DNA of 30,799 nucleotides from CAZCZZ01 sp964503335 (GTDB lineage Bacteria > Verrucomicrobiota > Kiritimatiellia > CAIVKH01), in assembly GCA_964503335.1 (NCBI GenBank), contig CAZCZZ010000050.1, forward strand, positions 1 through 30,799, written 5' to 3'. Shown piece by piece: positions 8,293 to 16,995 of the stretch. The stretch's first letter is position 1, and each line of letters opens with the position of its first letter. The notes below the pieces were generated by a model that saw only the letters and a list, made by a program, of their open reading frames with translations, was not told where the DNA came from and did no database searches. The translations under genes were made by a program, and so were the position numbers.

Positions 8293-8365
8293 TCATAATC
8301 TTCTTCTCATCCCGTCTTCCCCCCATTCGATCCGGAAGAGCCGATGAGTATGATTACGATTACGA
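8287..8365. terminator. Imperfect long hairpin between convergent genes, possible bidirectional terminator
   Basis: The stretch lies between the stops of the convergent rlmL-like and tpsA genes. The left arm (8287-8317) and right arm (8333-8365) are partly self-complementary: CTCATC pairs with GATGAG, TCTTCC with GGAAGA, and TAATC blocks further out with GATTA blocks. Several internal mismatches interrupt the stem and there is no long T run on either strand, so this is a weak terminator candidate supported mainly by its position. Confidence 0.35.
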
Positions 8366-8369
8366 CAGA

Positions 8370-11300
8370 CTAGTTCCCCAGCTTCGCCGAAGGCCCCACG
8401 TTGATCTTCTGCGTGGCCTTCTTCTCGAGTTCCTTGTCCTTGGTCGTGATTTCGGACTGACCGCGCAGGATGTGGTGGATGAAGATTTCCCATGCTTCGC
8501 GCGTCGGGGTCGTCATATCCACAAAGTAGGGTTCACCGAAGACACCCTCGGGCATGGCGATTACGGGAACTTCCTGCATCCATGCCTGATGGCGGTAGAT
8601 CTCGCGCAGCAACGCGTCGTCGCCGCCGATGACCTGGCCGTTCAGGATCACGAGGCCGGGGATTGGCAGTGCGCCGATATAGTCCACACGCTTGCCGTTA
8701 TCGAGGTCCACGTTTCCGTTCAGGTGCACGAAGATATAGTCCTCGGGCAGGTCGTCGCCGTTTAGACCCGCGCCATCGACTTCGAGGTTGCCTGAGCCGA
8801 TGTTGACTTCCAGCGGATCGGCCAACGTGCCGAGGTACTGCGCATTGAAGGAAGCGCTCTCCGCCTCGATGTTCAGACCCGAGCCGTTGTCGTCGATAAG
8901 ACCGCCGTTCGGGACACTGACTTCGGCGCGTCCGCCAGCGCTGATGAGTCCAACAGGGGTTGCCCCACCCTTGTTCTGGACAATGCGGATGTTACCGCCG
9001 GCCTGGATCGTGACGATGCGACCGACGCTCATCTTGATCGGGCTGTTGTCGCCGATGTCTTCCCCTGCGATCAGGATGACGCGACCGGCGCGGATGTAGG
9101 AGCCGTTGTCGTGGATGGCGTGACCCGCCTCGAAGCGCGCGAGATCATTGGCATTGACGCGGCCCATGTTGATCGAGCCCTTCGCGCTGCGCACGAAGAT
9201 GTCGTCCGCTTCCATCAGGTTGAAGGTGAGGTTGCCGCCGAGCTTCATGTCGATATCGCCGCCAGCCTGCATCTTGTTGATGTCCATGTCGTCGCCGATC
9301 GTGGCACGGATGTTCTGGCCGGCGCGAATGGTGTCGCCGTAGTAGTCGCCGCCGACACGGAGATCCAGGTTGCCACGCGTGGCTTCCATCAGGTCCAGCC
9401 CGGTGACCGATCCGTCGACCTTCACATCGGCATTGTGGCCTGCGACCACCTTGTTGCCGGACAGGTTGATATCGACCACGAGGACCATGTCGTCGTTGGC
9501 TGTAATGCCGCTGAGGTCACGAATGAAGGGAATCGGAATTTCCTTCGCACAATCCGGCACACCGGCACGCAGGCCGCGCGGCCCATCGACATCCGCCGCT
9601 TCCACCGAGCCCAGGGCGTGCAGGAACACGTCCCCGAGGTCCGTGTGTGTCGCGAGCTTGTCCGTATCGACCGTGAAGAGCTGGTCAGACTTGCCGATAT
9701 TCTTCCGGGCGCTGAGGCTTGCTTCCTCGGACACAACCTTGCCCTTGCCCTTGATGTCGCCCTTCGTCGCGCGCAACGCCACCTTGTCCGCAGCGAGGAT
9801 GCTGTTGATCGTGATCTGGCCTGCGCCGATGACGAGGTCGCCGTTCTCGGTCTGGACTCCGCCCACGCCGCCGATCGTCAGGTTGTTCTCGGCGTTGAGG
9901 ATGATCGACCCGTCGTAGGAGTGAATCATGCTCGGGCCAAACTGGCTGACGTTGTAGCCGGCAATGTAGATGTTGCCCGTCTCGGTATGGATCACGCCCG
10001 CGGTCTGGAGGAAGTTGCCGACGTTGTTCTCGTCCGCGTCCGCCTGGATGGCAATGGCGCCCTTGCCGCCGGTCTGGACCGCCGTGTCGAGGGCGTTGAT
10101 GAAGACCGAGTTGTCCGCGAGGATGCAGATATCGCCCGTGGCGGTGCGGATACCCGTGTTGACAATCACGTTCCCGTTCGTGCCGTGCGCATGCAGCGAG
10201 ATCTCGCCGGAGCCGTCGGCGACAATGCCGTAGAAGTCCTCGGGGGCATCGCCATCCTGCACGATGATGGAGCCACTGACCGTCTCAAGATCGATGTCGC
10301 CGTTGTCGGTCGTGCGCAGGTCGCTGAGTGCGGGATCCGTAATCGCTGTCAGCGAGTCATCCGGGTTCACGCGCTGCACCGTTACATCCGGGATCGTGTC
10401 GATCACGATCGTGGAGCTGTTCACGATGTGGATGCCGCCCCCACCGGCGCGAGCCGCGAGGAATCCGGTCAACGTTTCCAGCGGATCCACTTCGGCGCCG
10501 ACACCGTCCGCCGCAACAAGGCGCGTGCGGAGCGAGATGATGTTCTGGAGGGCATCCCCGCCGTCGAGGATCGAGCCGGTGTTGGCAATCACGCTGACCG
10601 TGTTCGTGCTGGTCGAGATGAGGCTGCCGAGCGTGACATCTTCTTCAGCAACATAGCGCACTTCGCCCGCACCGAATGTAACGGCGTTCTCGGCCATCCA
10701 GATGGACCCCGTGAAGGCCTCGACCTCAATCGTGCGGTTCGTACCCGTCTGCGCCAGCGAGCTGTACTGGAGAACGGAGTCGTCGGCGAGAATCGAGACG
10801 TGGCCGTTTGCCGCTACGACAAAATTGCTGATGACTACATCCTTACCCGCGCCATTCGCATCGATCATGATATTGCCCGCCGCAAGGTCGAGGACGGGGT
10901 TCGTGATGGTGATCGTTCCGTCCACGGTGTCGAACAGGATGGAGCCGCCGTTCGTCACGATAAGGCCGGCGATGGCGACAATGCTCGTCGTGATCGTCGT
11001 CGCGTCGGGCGTAACGATGCGGGCATTGACGGGACCCACGGTGCCGATCACGACGTCGTCGCTCTCCGTGATCTTGATCGGTCCGTCCTGCGTGAGCGCC
11101 GCGATGGTGTCCACGGTCGTTTCAATACCGTTGGAGGTTGTGCCGATGCTGCCCGCCGAGATGATCTGCGCCGCATTCGCGACGATGTCGGTATGCGTAT
11201 CGCCGCCATCAAGGACGCTGCCCTGGAACGTCACAACGCTGACCATGCCGGTGTGGGCATCAAGTCCGCCGAGGATGGCGTTGGTCGTGGCGAGGTAGAC

Positions 11301-14300
11301 AATGTTGCCGTCGTGCGACTCGGTGGTCGCTCCGTCAGCCATCTGGATGTCACCCGCGATGGCAAGGGCCACCACGTCGCCGCCGAACGTGGACACGTCG
11401 CCGGCCGCATTCTGAATGATGCTGTTGCCGGAGATCAGGCTGATGTCGCCGCTGCCCGATGAGACCGACGAGTTGAGCGTGATGTTCTGGGTCACACCAG
11501 TAATCGTCGCGAGGAGAATATTGCCATCCTCCCCTGCCTGGACGGGCTGGTTCACGGTCATGGACGAGGCGTTCAGGACTACGATGTGGCCGCCGCCCGT
11601 GGTCGTAAGGCCGGACAGCGATGTTCCCGCCAGCACCGTGGGTGTGCCATCGGGCTGAACACGATTCACATCGATTGGCGGCACGGTGTCGATCGTGAGC
11701 GGGACAAGATTGATGAGGTTGATGCTGTGCGATCCCGCCTCACCCGCGAGCGTCGAGATGACCGTCTCCAGCGGGTCGTTGGTTCCCGGACCCGTGATGC
11801 CGACGCCGCCGTTAGGGGCGGAGAGTTGGGCGTTCACGGCGATGATGTTCGGGAGCGTTCCGCCGTCATCCAGGATGGAACCGTTCGCCGACTGGACTCG
11901 AACGTTGTCTGTGGTCGTCGCGATCGTGGCCACGATGATATTGCCATCCGCCGCGTAACGGATGTTGCCCGCGAGCGCGGCGGTGATCGTACCGGTCTGC
12001 ATGGTAATGGACCCAGTCTGCGCTTCCACATCGATTGTGCCGACACCCACGTTATAGATATTGCTGACCTGCAGGATACTATCCCCGGCTATAGCCGTGA
12101 TCTGGCCGTTTGTGGTGATCAGGCTCGCGATCTGCATGTCGTCGCCGGCGCGGTAGCCGATGTCACCGCCGCCCGTCAAGGTCAGGACATTGCTCACCAT
12201 GAAGATGTCGCCATTCGCGGCATGCACCAGGACATCGCCGCCCGCAAGGCTGGCGAACACGGCTTCCTGCGTGATCGACTGTCCGGCGCGGACGAAGATG
12301 TTGCCGTTACTGGTGATCAGTTCCTGGGCGACGATATCGACCGCCGCCGTGTAGGTGATGTTGCCGTCACCCGCCGCCGTCACCGCATTCGTGGTCATGC
12401 GGATCGAGCTGTTGCGCGACTGGACCAGGATGTTGCCGTTATCCACCGAGGCGATGACGGCGTTCTGCGTCACCGCATTGCCGGCGCGAACAAAGATGCT
12501 TCCGCTTGTATTGATCAGGCCCTTGCCGTTGATCGCGATATTCTGCGCGGCGGTATAGGTGATGCTTCCATTCGCCACGGCGGTGAGGACGTTGCTCACG
12601 TTCGCCATGGTGATGCTGCCCTGCCCGGCCTGCACGAGTACGCTGCCCAAGCCGAGGCTGGCGATTGCGCCTTCCTGCGTGATCGACTGGCCGGCGCGCA
12701 CGTTGATGTTGCCGTTGCTGGTGAGCATCGGACCCGAGACGATATGCACGGCCGCCGTGTAGAAGATGTCGCCGTCGAACACCGCGGTGACCCCGTTCGT
12801 CGTCATGCGAATCGAACTATTCCTGGACTGCACCAACACGTCGCCGTTGTCCGTGCTGAGAATGGCCGCGTCCTGCGTGATCGCATTGCCCGCGCGCACG
12901 AAGACCGAGCCGTTCGTAGAGATCAGGCCGTTGCCGGAGATCACGATGTTATCCTGAGCCGTGTAGGTGACGCTTCCACCCGCCACGCTCAGGACATTGC
13001 TGGCGCTGCTCATGAAGATGGAGCCCGACCCGGCCTGCACGTGGACGATGCCACCCGCCACGGACGCGATAGTCGAGTTCTGTGTGACCGAATTGCCGGC
13101 GCGGACAAAGACGGAGCCGCCCGTATTGATCAGGCCCTTGCCATTGATGGCAATATTCTGGGCCGCCGTGTAGGTGAGGCTCCCGTTGGCCACGGCGGTC
13201 AGCACATTGGTGGCATCGACCATAAAGATGCTGCCCTGGCCAGATTGGACGAGGACGTTGCCAACGCCCAGGCTGGCGATCGCACCCTCCTGGGTGACAT
13301 TCTGGCCGGCGCGGATGTTGATCGTGCCGTTACTCGTCAGCATCGGACCCGTGACGATATGCGTCGCAGCTGTGTAGAGGATGTCGCCGTCAAATACCGC
13401 GGTAACCCCGTTCGTCGTCATGCGGATCGACGAGCTACCCGATTGGACTGTTACGTTGCCATTGGCAGTACTGAGGATGGCCGCATCCTGCGTGACCGCA
13501 TTGCCCGCGCGGACGAACACAGAGCCGTTGGTCGAGATCAGTCCACCGCCCGAGACGACGATGTTTTGCGCCGCCGTGTAGGTAACATTGCCACCCGCAA
13601 CACCAAGGACGTTGCTCTGGCTGTTCATTCGAATGGAACCCGTGCCGGCCTGCACGAGGACGCTGCCACCAGCGAGGGATGCGATGACCGCCTCCTGCGT
13701 GACCGAGTTGCCCGCGCGGACGTTGACGGAGCCGTTCGAGGTCAGGAGTTCCTGAACCACGATATTTTGCGCAGCGGTGTAAGTGATCGTTCCGTCACCC
13801 GCGAAAGTCAGGACATTGCTCGCGTTGTTCATGCGAATGCTGCCGGAGCCCGCCTGTACGTTCACGCCGCCACCATCGAGGGTGAGGATTGTTGCATTCT
13901 GCGTGACCGACCCTCCTGCGCGGACGTTGATGCTTCCGTTGGAGGTGATGAGTTCCTGGACGACGATGTTCTGCGCGGCCGTGTAGGTGATGCTGCCATC
14001 GCCTGCGACGGTCAGGACATTGCTGGCCGAGTTCATGCGGATCGAACCGCTTCCCGCCTGGACGAGGACTGATCCCCCGTCCACCGTGGCGATGATCGAG
14101 TTCTGCGTGACCGAGTTGCCGGCCCGCACGTTGATGCTTCCGTTGGAGGTCAGGATTTCCTCGGACACGATGTTCTGCGCCGCCGTGTACGTCACGCTGC
14201 CGCCCACGGAGAATGTAACCGCTTGCGAGCCAGCCATGATGATATCGCCGCCCTCGGACTGGGCGGTGATGGAGCCCAACCCTACGACAGCGTTGTTCTG

Positions 14301-16967
14301 GAATACGTCATCATCCGCGCGAAGTGAGACGGAACCGTTCGTCGCGCCAACGATCTGGTTGATGGTGAGGTCGGCGCCAGCTCCGTTGGCGTCGAGAGTC
14401 AGCGCGCCCGCTCCGCCGAGGAATACCGGCGCATCGACCACAAGTCCGCCATTGAGCGTGCGGGCCGTGAGCTCGCTGCCCGCGGTTGAGATCAGGCCGG
14501 AGACGGGACCGATCTGGAAGGAGTACGTCACGCCCGTCGGACCCGCGATGACGAAGTTGGCCTGGTCAAACGTGCCGATGGTCAGGTTGTCGGAATCTTC
14601 GAGGCGGATGGAGCCGGTCGCGATGGCCGACAGCTCGTCCACATCGATATCGAGTCCATTCGCGGAGTTCATGCCGATGGACCCGTTGGTCGCAGCGAGC
14701 AGGGCCTGGAAGGCGCGGACATCGGGCGAGCTGTTGCCGGCATCCGTGATCGTGGAAGCGGCTACGATCGTGCGTCCGCCGCCCGAATTCAGGCCCGTGA
14801 TATCGGCCGAGGTCGTCGCAAAATAGAGCAGGTCGCCGCCGCCCGAGGTCGTCGTCGCGCCATCCGCCATATTGATGAAGCCGTTTGTCGCGGCCACAGC
14901 CACGTCGCCGCCTGCGGTGATGTCGCCACCGGAGTTTTGCGTCACGCCATTGCCGCCAAGGATCGTAACCCGTGCGCTGCCGGCATTGACCGCGTTGTTG
15001 ATCGTGACCTGGTTGCCCGCCGCCGCGAGGATTTCGCCGCCGCCCGAGCTGACATTGCCGCTGATGTTCAGGTTGCCGCCGGCGTAGATCGAGTGGTCAC
15101 CGCCGCTGGATGTCACGGAACTGTTGATGTTCACGTTGCCGTCGCCGCTGATAATCATCGCGCCGCTTCCGGAGTTCACCGACGAGTTGATCGTCACGCT
15201 GGAGTTCTTCGAGATGATGTCGATCTCGCCGCCGCCTGAAGTCAGCGAAGAGCTGACGGTGACACCGTTGTTCGCGACAAGGCCGATGCGGCCGCCGCCG
15301 GAGTTGATCGAGGCCGTGATGCTGATGGCATTGTCAGCGAGAAGGCCGATGTCGAGCGAATCGCCGCCAGGCGATCCGTCGAAGATCGAGTTCTGGATAA
15401 AGATCGAGCCAGCCGCCTTCAGGATGAAAGCTTCAGGATCCGGCGTGCCGTCGAAGTTCAGGTTCGCCTGGAGGTAGATGTTGCCGGGGTCGCTGCCGCC
15501 GGTGTGCGTATCCACCACGAAGCCGCCGTACTCCTGCATGACGTCGATCACGTCGCCGATGTTCGCGCCCGAGGAGCCGTCTTCCGTCGGGACGATCGCC
15601 TGGAGGCCGTCCGAGAAGTCGATGTTGGCTGTGTCGAGGTTATCGATCCAGAAATTGTGCGGATCGATCAGGAGGGTGCCCTGCTTGCCATTCGGCGCCG
15701 AGGCATCGCCGTATTCGCCGATTTCGACCTGAGCGCCTGAGATTTCAACGAAGCCGCCGTCTCCGGATTCCTGGCCGCCCTTGACTTCGATCTTGGATCC
15801 CGTGTCGATCAAGGCCGCGTCTTCACCAAAGATAACGATCGCGCCGCCATGGCCATTAAGCCCCGCGTTCGCCGTCGTCGTGCTGGCGTCGTCCACGTGA
15901 ACGATTTCTGTTCCATACATCACGACCGTGCCGCCGTTGCCGACGGTTCCGTCCGCATGAATTTCGCCGTTCTGGCCGACACGAATGCCGCGCAGTTTCA
16001 CTTCGCCGCCGGAGTCTCCCGACGCGTCGATCTGGCCACGGTTGATGACAAAGCCCGTTGCAGGCTGGACAGGCGTATCGATCACGATTTCGCCGCCATC
16101 CGTGCTGTCATCCATCGGGACGATGATCTCTTCCCCTCCCATCGTCTCCTGGCTGGCGAGGTCGGAGAGTTCGGCGCTCAAGCCGTCCGACGCCTCCTCG
16201 GCCTCTTCCTGGGCTGTCGCTGCGGCGCCCGCGCCGGCGACCGTCCGCGTGTTGTTCGAGAACGCCTCGTCGAAGATGTTCTGCGTGTAATTCACGCGGT
16301 CCAGCGCGCTGGTGAAGATTCCGTCCTGGCCGTCGATCACGAGGCGGATTTCGCCGCCGCCGGCATTGTCGATCAGGACGGACTGCTGGCCGGCCGCAAG
16401 GACGACCTTGCCGCCGCCGATCCGACCGTTGTTCTCGACATGGCCGCCGACGAGGTAGACCCGACCGGCAGAGATGCTGCCGTTGTTGATGACCGACCCG
16501 CCGCCGCCGGAGAAGAACAGGTTGCCCGACAGGAAGTCGCCGTCGCTCATGTTCATCGCCGACGCCACGAGGCTGCCGACATTCACATTTGCGCCGCCGC
16601 CGAACAGGATGCCGTTCGGGTTGATCAGGTAGACCCGGCCGTTGGCGAACAGGTTGCCGTCAATGGAGCTGGCTCCCCCGCCCGTGACACGGTTCAGGAT
16701 CGCCGCGGAGCTTCCGGGCTGGATGAAGCGAACGGTCTCGCTGCCCCCGATGTTGAAGCTGCCGTAGTTGACGATGGCCTTGCCGCTCTGTTGGACCACG
16801 ATCAGCCGGTCTCCAACGGTGAAGAATTTCACGTCACCATTTTTGACGCTGGGACTGGATGGCAGAGCCATGGCCTGTTGCGCCTGGGCGCAAAGCATCA
16901 GGACGATCATGAGCCAGGACATACTCTTCCCGACCCGCCTGCGAAGTACTCGTCGCATGTCACGCAT
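8370..16967 (-). CDS. Giant TpsA filamentous-haemagglutinin-like exoprotein (two-partner secretion)
   Basis: The predicted 2865-aa protein starts with an extended signal peptide (basic MRDMRRVLRRRVGK, then a hydrophobic core ending AMA). Next comes a TPS secretion domain (~36-200) with the hallmark NPNGILFGGGANVNVGS. The region to ~480 carries FHA-type motifs ending in GTLLIDPHNFWIDN. The rest is predicted right-handed beta-helix: ~21-aa rungs (~546-679), ten ~68-aa repeats (~919-1605) and larger duplicated modules. The C-terminus (EIFIHHILRG ... KLGN) has no membrane anchor or toxin motif that I recognise. Such proteins act at the cell surface as adhesins, biofilm matrix or structural fibres. 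The ATG at 16967 was chosen over an in-frame TTG at 16985 because AGGGAG lies 8 bases upstream of it. It begins 28 bases after the TpsB stop, so the pair is co-transcribed. Confidence 0.9.
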   Translation of the reverse strand: MRDMRRVLRRRVGKSMSWLMIVLMLCAQAQQAMALPSSPSVKNGDVKFFTVGDRLIVVQQSGKAIVNYGSFNIGGSETVRFIQPGSSAAILNRVTGGGASSIDGNLFANGRVYLINPNGILFGGGANVNVGSLVASAMNMSDGDFLSGNLFFSGGGGSVINNGSISAGRVYLVGGHVENNGRIGGGKVVLAAGQQSVLIDNAGGGEIRLVIDGQDGIFTSALDRVNYTQNIFDEAFSNNTRTVAGAGAAATAQEEAEEASDGLSAELSDLASQETMGGEEIIVPMDDSTDGGEIVIDTPVQPATGFVINRGQIDASGDSGGEVKLRGIRVGQNGEIHADGTVGNGGTVVMYGTEIVHVDDASTTTANAGLNGHGGAIVIFGEDAALIDTGSKIEVKGGQESGDGGFVEISGAQVEIGEYGDASAPNGKQGTLLIDPHNFWIDNLDTANIDFSDGLQAIVPTEDGSSGANIGDVIDVMQEYGGFVVDTHTGGSDPGNIYLQANLNFDGTPDPEAFILKAAGSIFIQNSIFDGSPGGDSLDIGLLADNAISITASINSGGGRIGLVANNGVTVSSSLTSGGGEIDIISKNSSVTINSSVNSGSGAMIISGDGNVNINSSVTSSGGDHSIYAGGNLNISGNVSSGGGEILAAAGNQVTINNAVNAGSARVTILGGNGVTQNSGGDITAGGDVAVAATNGFINMADGATTTSGGGDLLYFATTSADITGLNSGGGRTIVAASTITDAGNSSPDVRAFQALLAATNGSIGMNSANGLDIDVDELSAIATGSIRLEDSDNLTIGTFDQANFVIAGPTGVTYSFQIGPVSGLISTAGSELTARTLNGGLVVDAPVFLGGAGALTLDANGAGADLTINQIVGATNGSVSLRADDDVFQNNAVVGLGSITAQSEGGDIIMAGSQAVTFSVGGSVTYTAAQNIVSEEILTSNGSINVRAGNSVTQNSIIATVDGGSVLVQAGSGSIRMNSASNVLTVAGDGSITYTAAQNIVVQELITSNGSINVRAGGSVTQNATILTLDGGGVNVQAGSGSIRMNNASNVLTFAGDGTITYTAAQNIVVQELLTSNGSVNVRAGNSVTQEAVIASLAGGSVLVQAGTGSIRMNSQSNVLGVAGGNVTYTAAQNIVVSGGGLISTNGSVFVRAGNAVTQDAAILSTANGNVTVQSGSSSIRMTTNGVTAVFDGDILYTAATHIVTGPMLTSNGTINIRAGQNVTQEGAIASLGVGNVLVQSGQGSIFMVDATNVLTAVANGSLTYTAAQNIAINGKGLINTGGSVFVRAGNSVTQNSTIASVAGGIVHVQAGSGSIFMSSASNVLSVAGGSVTYTAQDNIVISGNGLISTNGSVFVRAGNAITQDAAILSTDNGDVLVQSRNSSIRMTTNGVTAVFDGDIFYTAAVHIVSGPMLTSNGNINVRAGQSITQEGAIASLGLGSVLVQAGQGSITMANVSNVLTAVANGSITYTAAQNIAINGKGLINTSGSIFVRAGNAVTQNAVIASVDNGNILVQSRNSSIRMTTNAVTAAGDGNITYTAAVDIVAQELITSNGNIFVRAGQSITQEAVFASLAGGDVLVHAANGDIFMVSNVLTLTGGGDIGYRAGDDMQIASLITTNGQITAIAGDSILQVSNIYNVGVGTIDVEAQTGSITMQTGTITAALAGNIRYAADGNIIVATIATTTDNVRVQSANGSILDDGGTLPNIIAVNAQLSAPNGGVGITGPGTNDPLETVISTLAGEAGSHSINLINLVPLTIDTVPPIDVNRVQPDGTPTVLAGTSLSGLTTTGGGHIVVLNASSMTVNQPVQAGEDGNILLATITGVTQNITLNSSVSSGSGDISLISGNSIIQNAAGDVSTFGGDVVALAIAGDIQMADGATTESHDGNIVYLATTNAILGGLDAHTGMVSVVTFQGSVLDGGDTHTDIVANAAQIISAGSIGTTSNGIETTVDTIAALTQDGPIKITESDDVVIGTVGPVNARIVTPDATTITTSIVAIAGLIVTNGGSILFDTVDGTITITNPVLDLAAGNIMIDANGAGKDVVISNFVVAANGHVSILADDSVLQYSSLAQTGTNRTIEVEAFTGSIWMAENAVTFGAGEVRYVAEEDVTLGSLISTSTNTVSVIANTGSILDGGDALQNIISLRTRLVAADGVGAEVDPLETLTGFLAARAGGGGIHIVNSSTIVIDTIPDVTVQRVNPDDSLTAITDPALSDLRTTDNGDIDLETVSGSIIVQDGDAPEDFYGIVADGSGEISLHAHGTNGNVIVNTGIRTATGDICILADNSVFINALDTAVQTGGKGAIAIQADADENNVGNFLQTAGVIHTETGNIYIAGYNVSQFGPSMIHSYDGSIILNAENNLTIGGVGGVQTENGDLVIGAGQITINSILAADKVALRATKGDIKGKGKVVSEEASLSARKNIGKSDQLFTVDTDKLATHTDLGDVFLHALGSVEAADVDGPRGLRAGVPDCAKEIPIPFIRDLSGITANDDMVLVVDINLSGNKVVAGHNADVKVDGSVTGLDLMEATRGNLDLRVGGDYYGDTIRAGQNIRATIGDDMDINKMQAGGDIDMKLGGNLTFNLMEADDIFVRSAKGSINMGRVNANDLARFEAGHAIHDNGSYIRAGRVILIAGEDIGDNSPIKMSVGRIVTIQAGGNIRIVQNKGGATPVGLISAGGRAEVSVPNGGLIDDNGSGLNIEAESASFNAQYLGTLADPLEVNIGSGNLEVDGAGLNGDDLPEDYIFVHLNGNVDLDNGKRVDYIGALPIPGLVILNGQVIGGDDALLREIYRHQAWMQEVPVIAMPEGVFGEPYFVDMTTPTREAWEIFIHHILRGQSEITTKDKELEKKATQKINVGPSAKLGN
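10250..10590 (-). repeat. TpsA duplicated module B, second copy
   Basis: This encodes ~113 residues starting near NTGSILDGGD and including DPLET, IDTIPDVTVQRVNPD and LSDLRTT. It is the diverged second copy of the module at 11540-11900. Boundaries are approximate and were set by eye from protein similarity. Confidence 0.6.
10755..11425 (-). repeat. TpsA duplicated module A, second copy
   Basis: This encodes ~222 residues from about QNAAGDVSTFGGDV through QMADGATT, ITESDDVVIGT and MIDANGAGKDV to ADDSVLQYS. It parallels the module at 14290-14955 along its whole length. The two copies flank the ten-unit tandem array and module B. Boundaries are approximate. Confidence 0.6.
11540..11900 (-). repeat. 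TpsA duplicated module B, first copy
   Basis: This encodes ~120 residues including SANGSILDDGG, DPLETVISTLAGEAG, IDTVPPIDVNRVQPDG and LSGLTTTGGG. The same order of motifs recurs at 10250-10590. Boundaries are approximate. Confidence 0.6.
12150..14210 (-). repeat. Ten tandem ~204-bp (68-aa) repeats within tpsA
   Basis: Ten consecutive units plus a degenerate eleventh encode the pattern TYTAAQNIV ... TSNGS(I/V)xVRAG ... VTQ(N/E/D) ... GSxxVQAGxGSIRM ... NVLT. The spacing is close to 204 bases throughout. The units show higher-order alternation: those reading INGKGLINT recur (6th and 9th), as do those reading GPMLTSNG (5th and 8th), which suggests that blocks of about three units were duplicated. 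The last unit decays to IGYRAGDDMQ. These are probable beta-helix rungs. Confidence 0.85.
14290..14955 (-). repeat. TpsA duplicated module A, first copy
   Basis: This encodes ~222 residues from about QNSGGDITAGGDV through NMADGATT, LEDSDNLTIGT and LDANGAGADL to ADDDVFQNN. It is homologous to 10755-11425. Boundaries are approximate. Confidence 0.6.
14930..15330 (-). repeat. Six short ~21-aa beta-helix rung repeats in tpsA
   Basis: Consecutive 21-22-residue units follow the pattern SGGGxIxxxAxNxVxIxSSV, for example SGGGEIDIISKN then VTINSSVN, and SSGGDHSIYAGGN then LNISGNVS. They precede module A and are typical of filamentous-haemagglutinin beta-helices. Confidence 0.65.
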
Positions 16968-16975
16968 AGAGGTGT

Positions 16976-16981
16976 CTCCCT
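16976..16981 (-). promoter_or_regulatory. Ribosome binding site deciding the tpsA start
   Basis: AGGGAG on the minus strand lies 8 bases before the ATG at 16967. It supports that ATG rather than the upstream in-frame TTG at 16985, which would place the site inside the coding region. Confidence 0.75.
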
Positions 16982-16995
16982 GCAACCAAACTAAA

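Noticed and set aside
9111..14072. Long plus-strand open frames (783 and 828 codons) opposite tpsA
   Set aside because: They are antisense shadows of the repetitive tpsA gene. Their products are rich in Asp, Arg, Val and His with no domain, and they follow the codon bias and periodicity of the opposite strand.
15849..16994. 381-codon plus-strand frame over the TPS secretion domain
   Set aside because: The opposite strand encodes a clear signal peptide and NPNG-type TPS domain; the plus frame has no recognisable feature.
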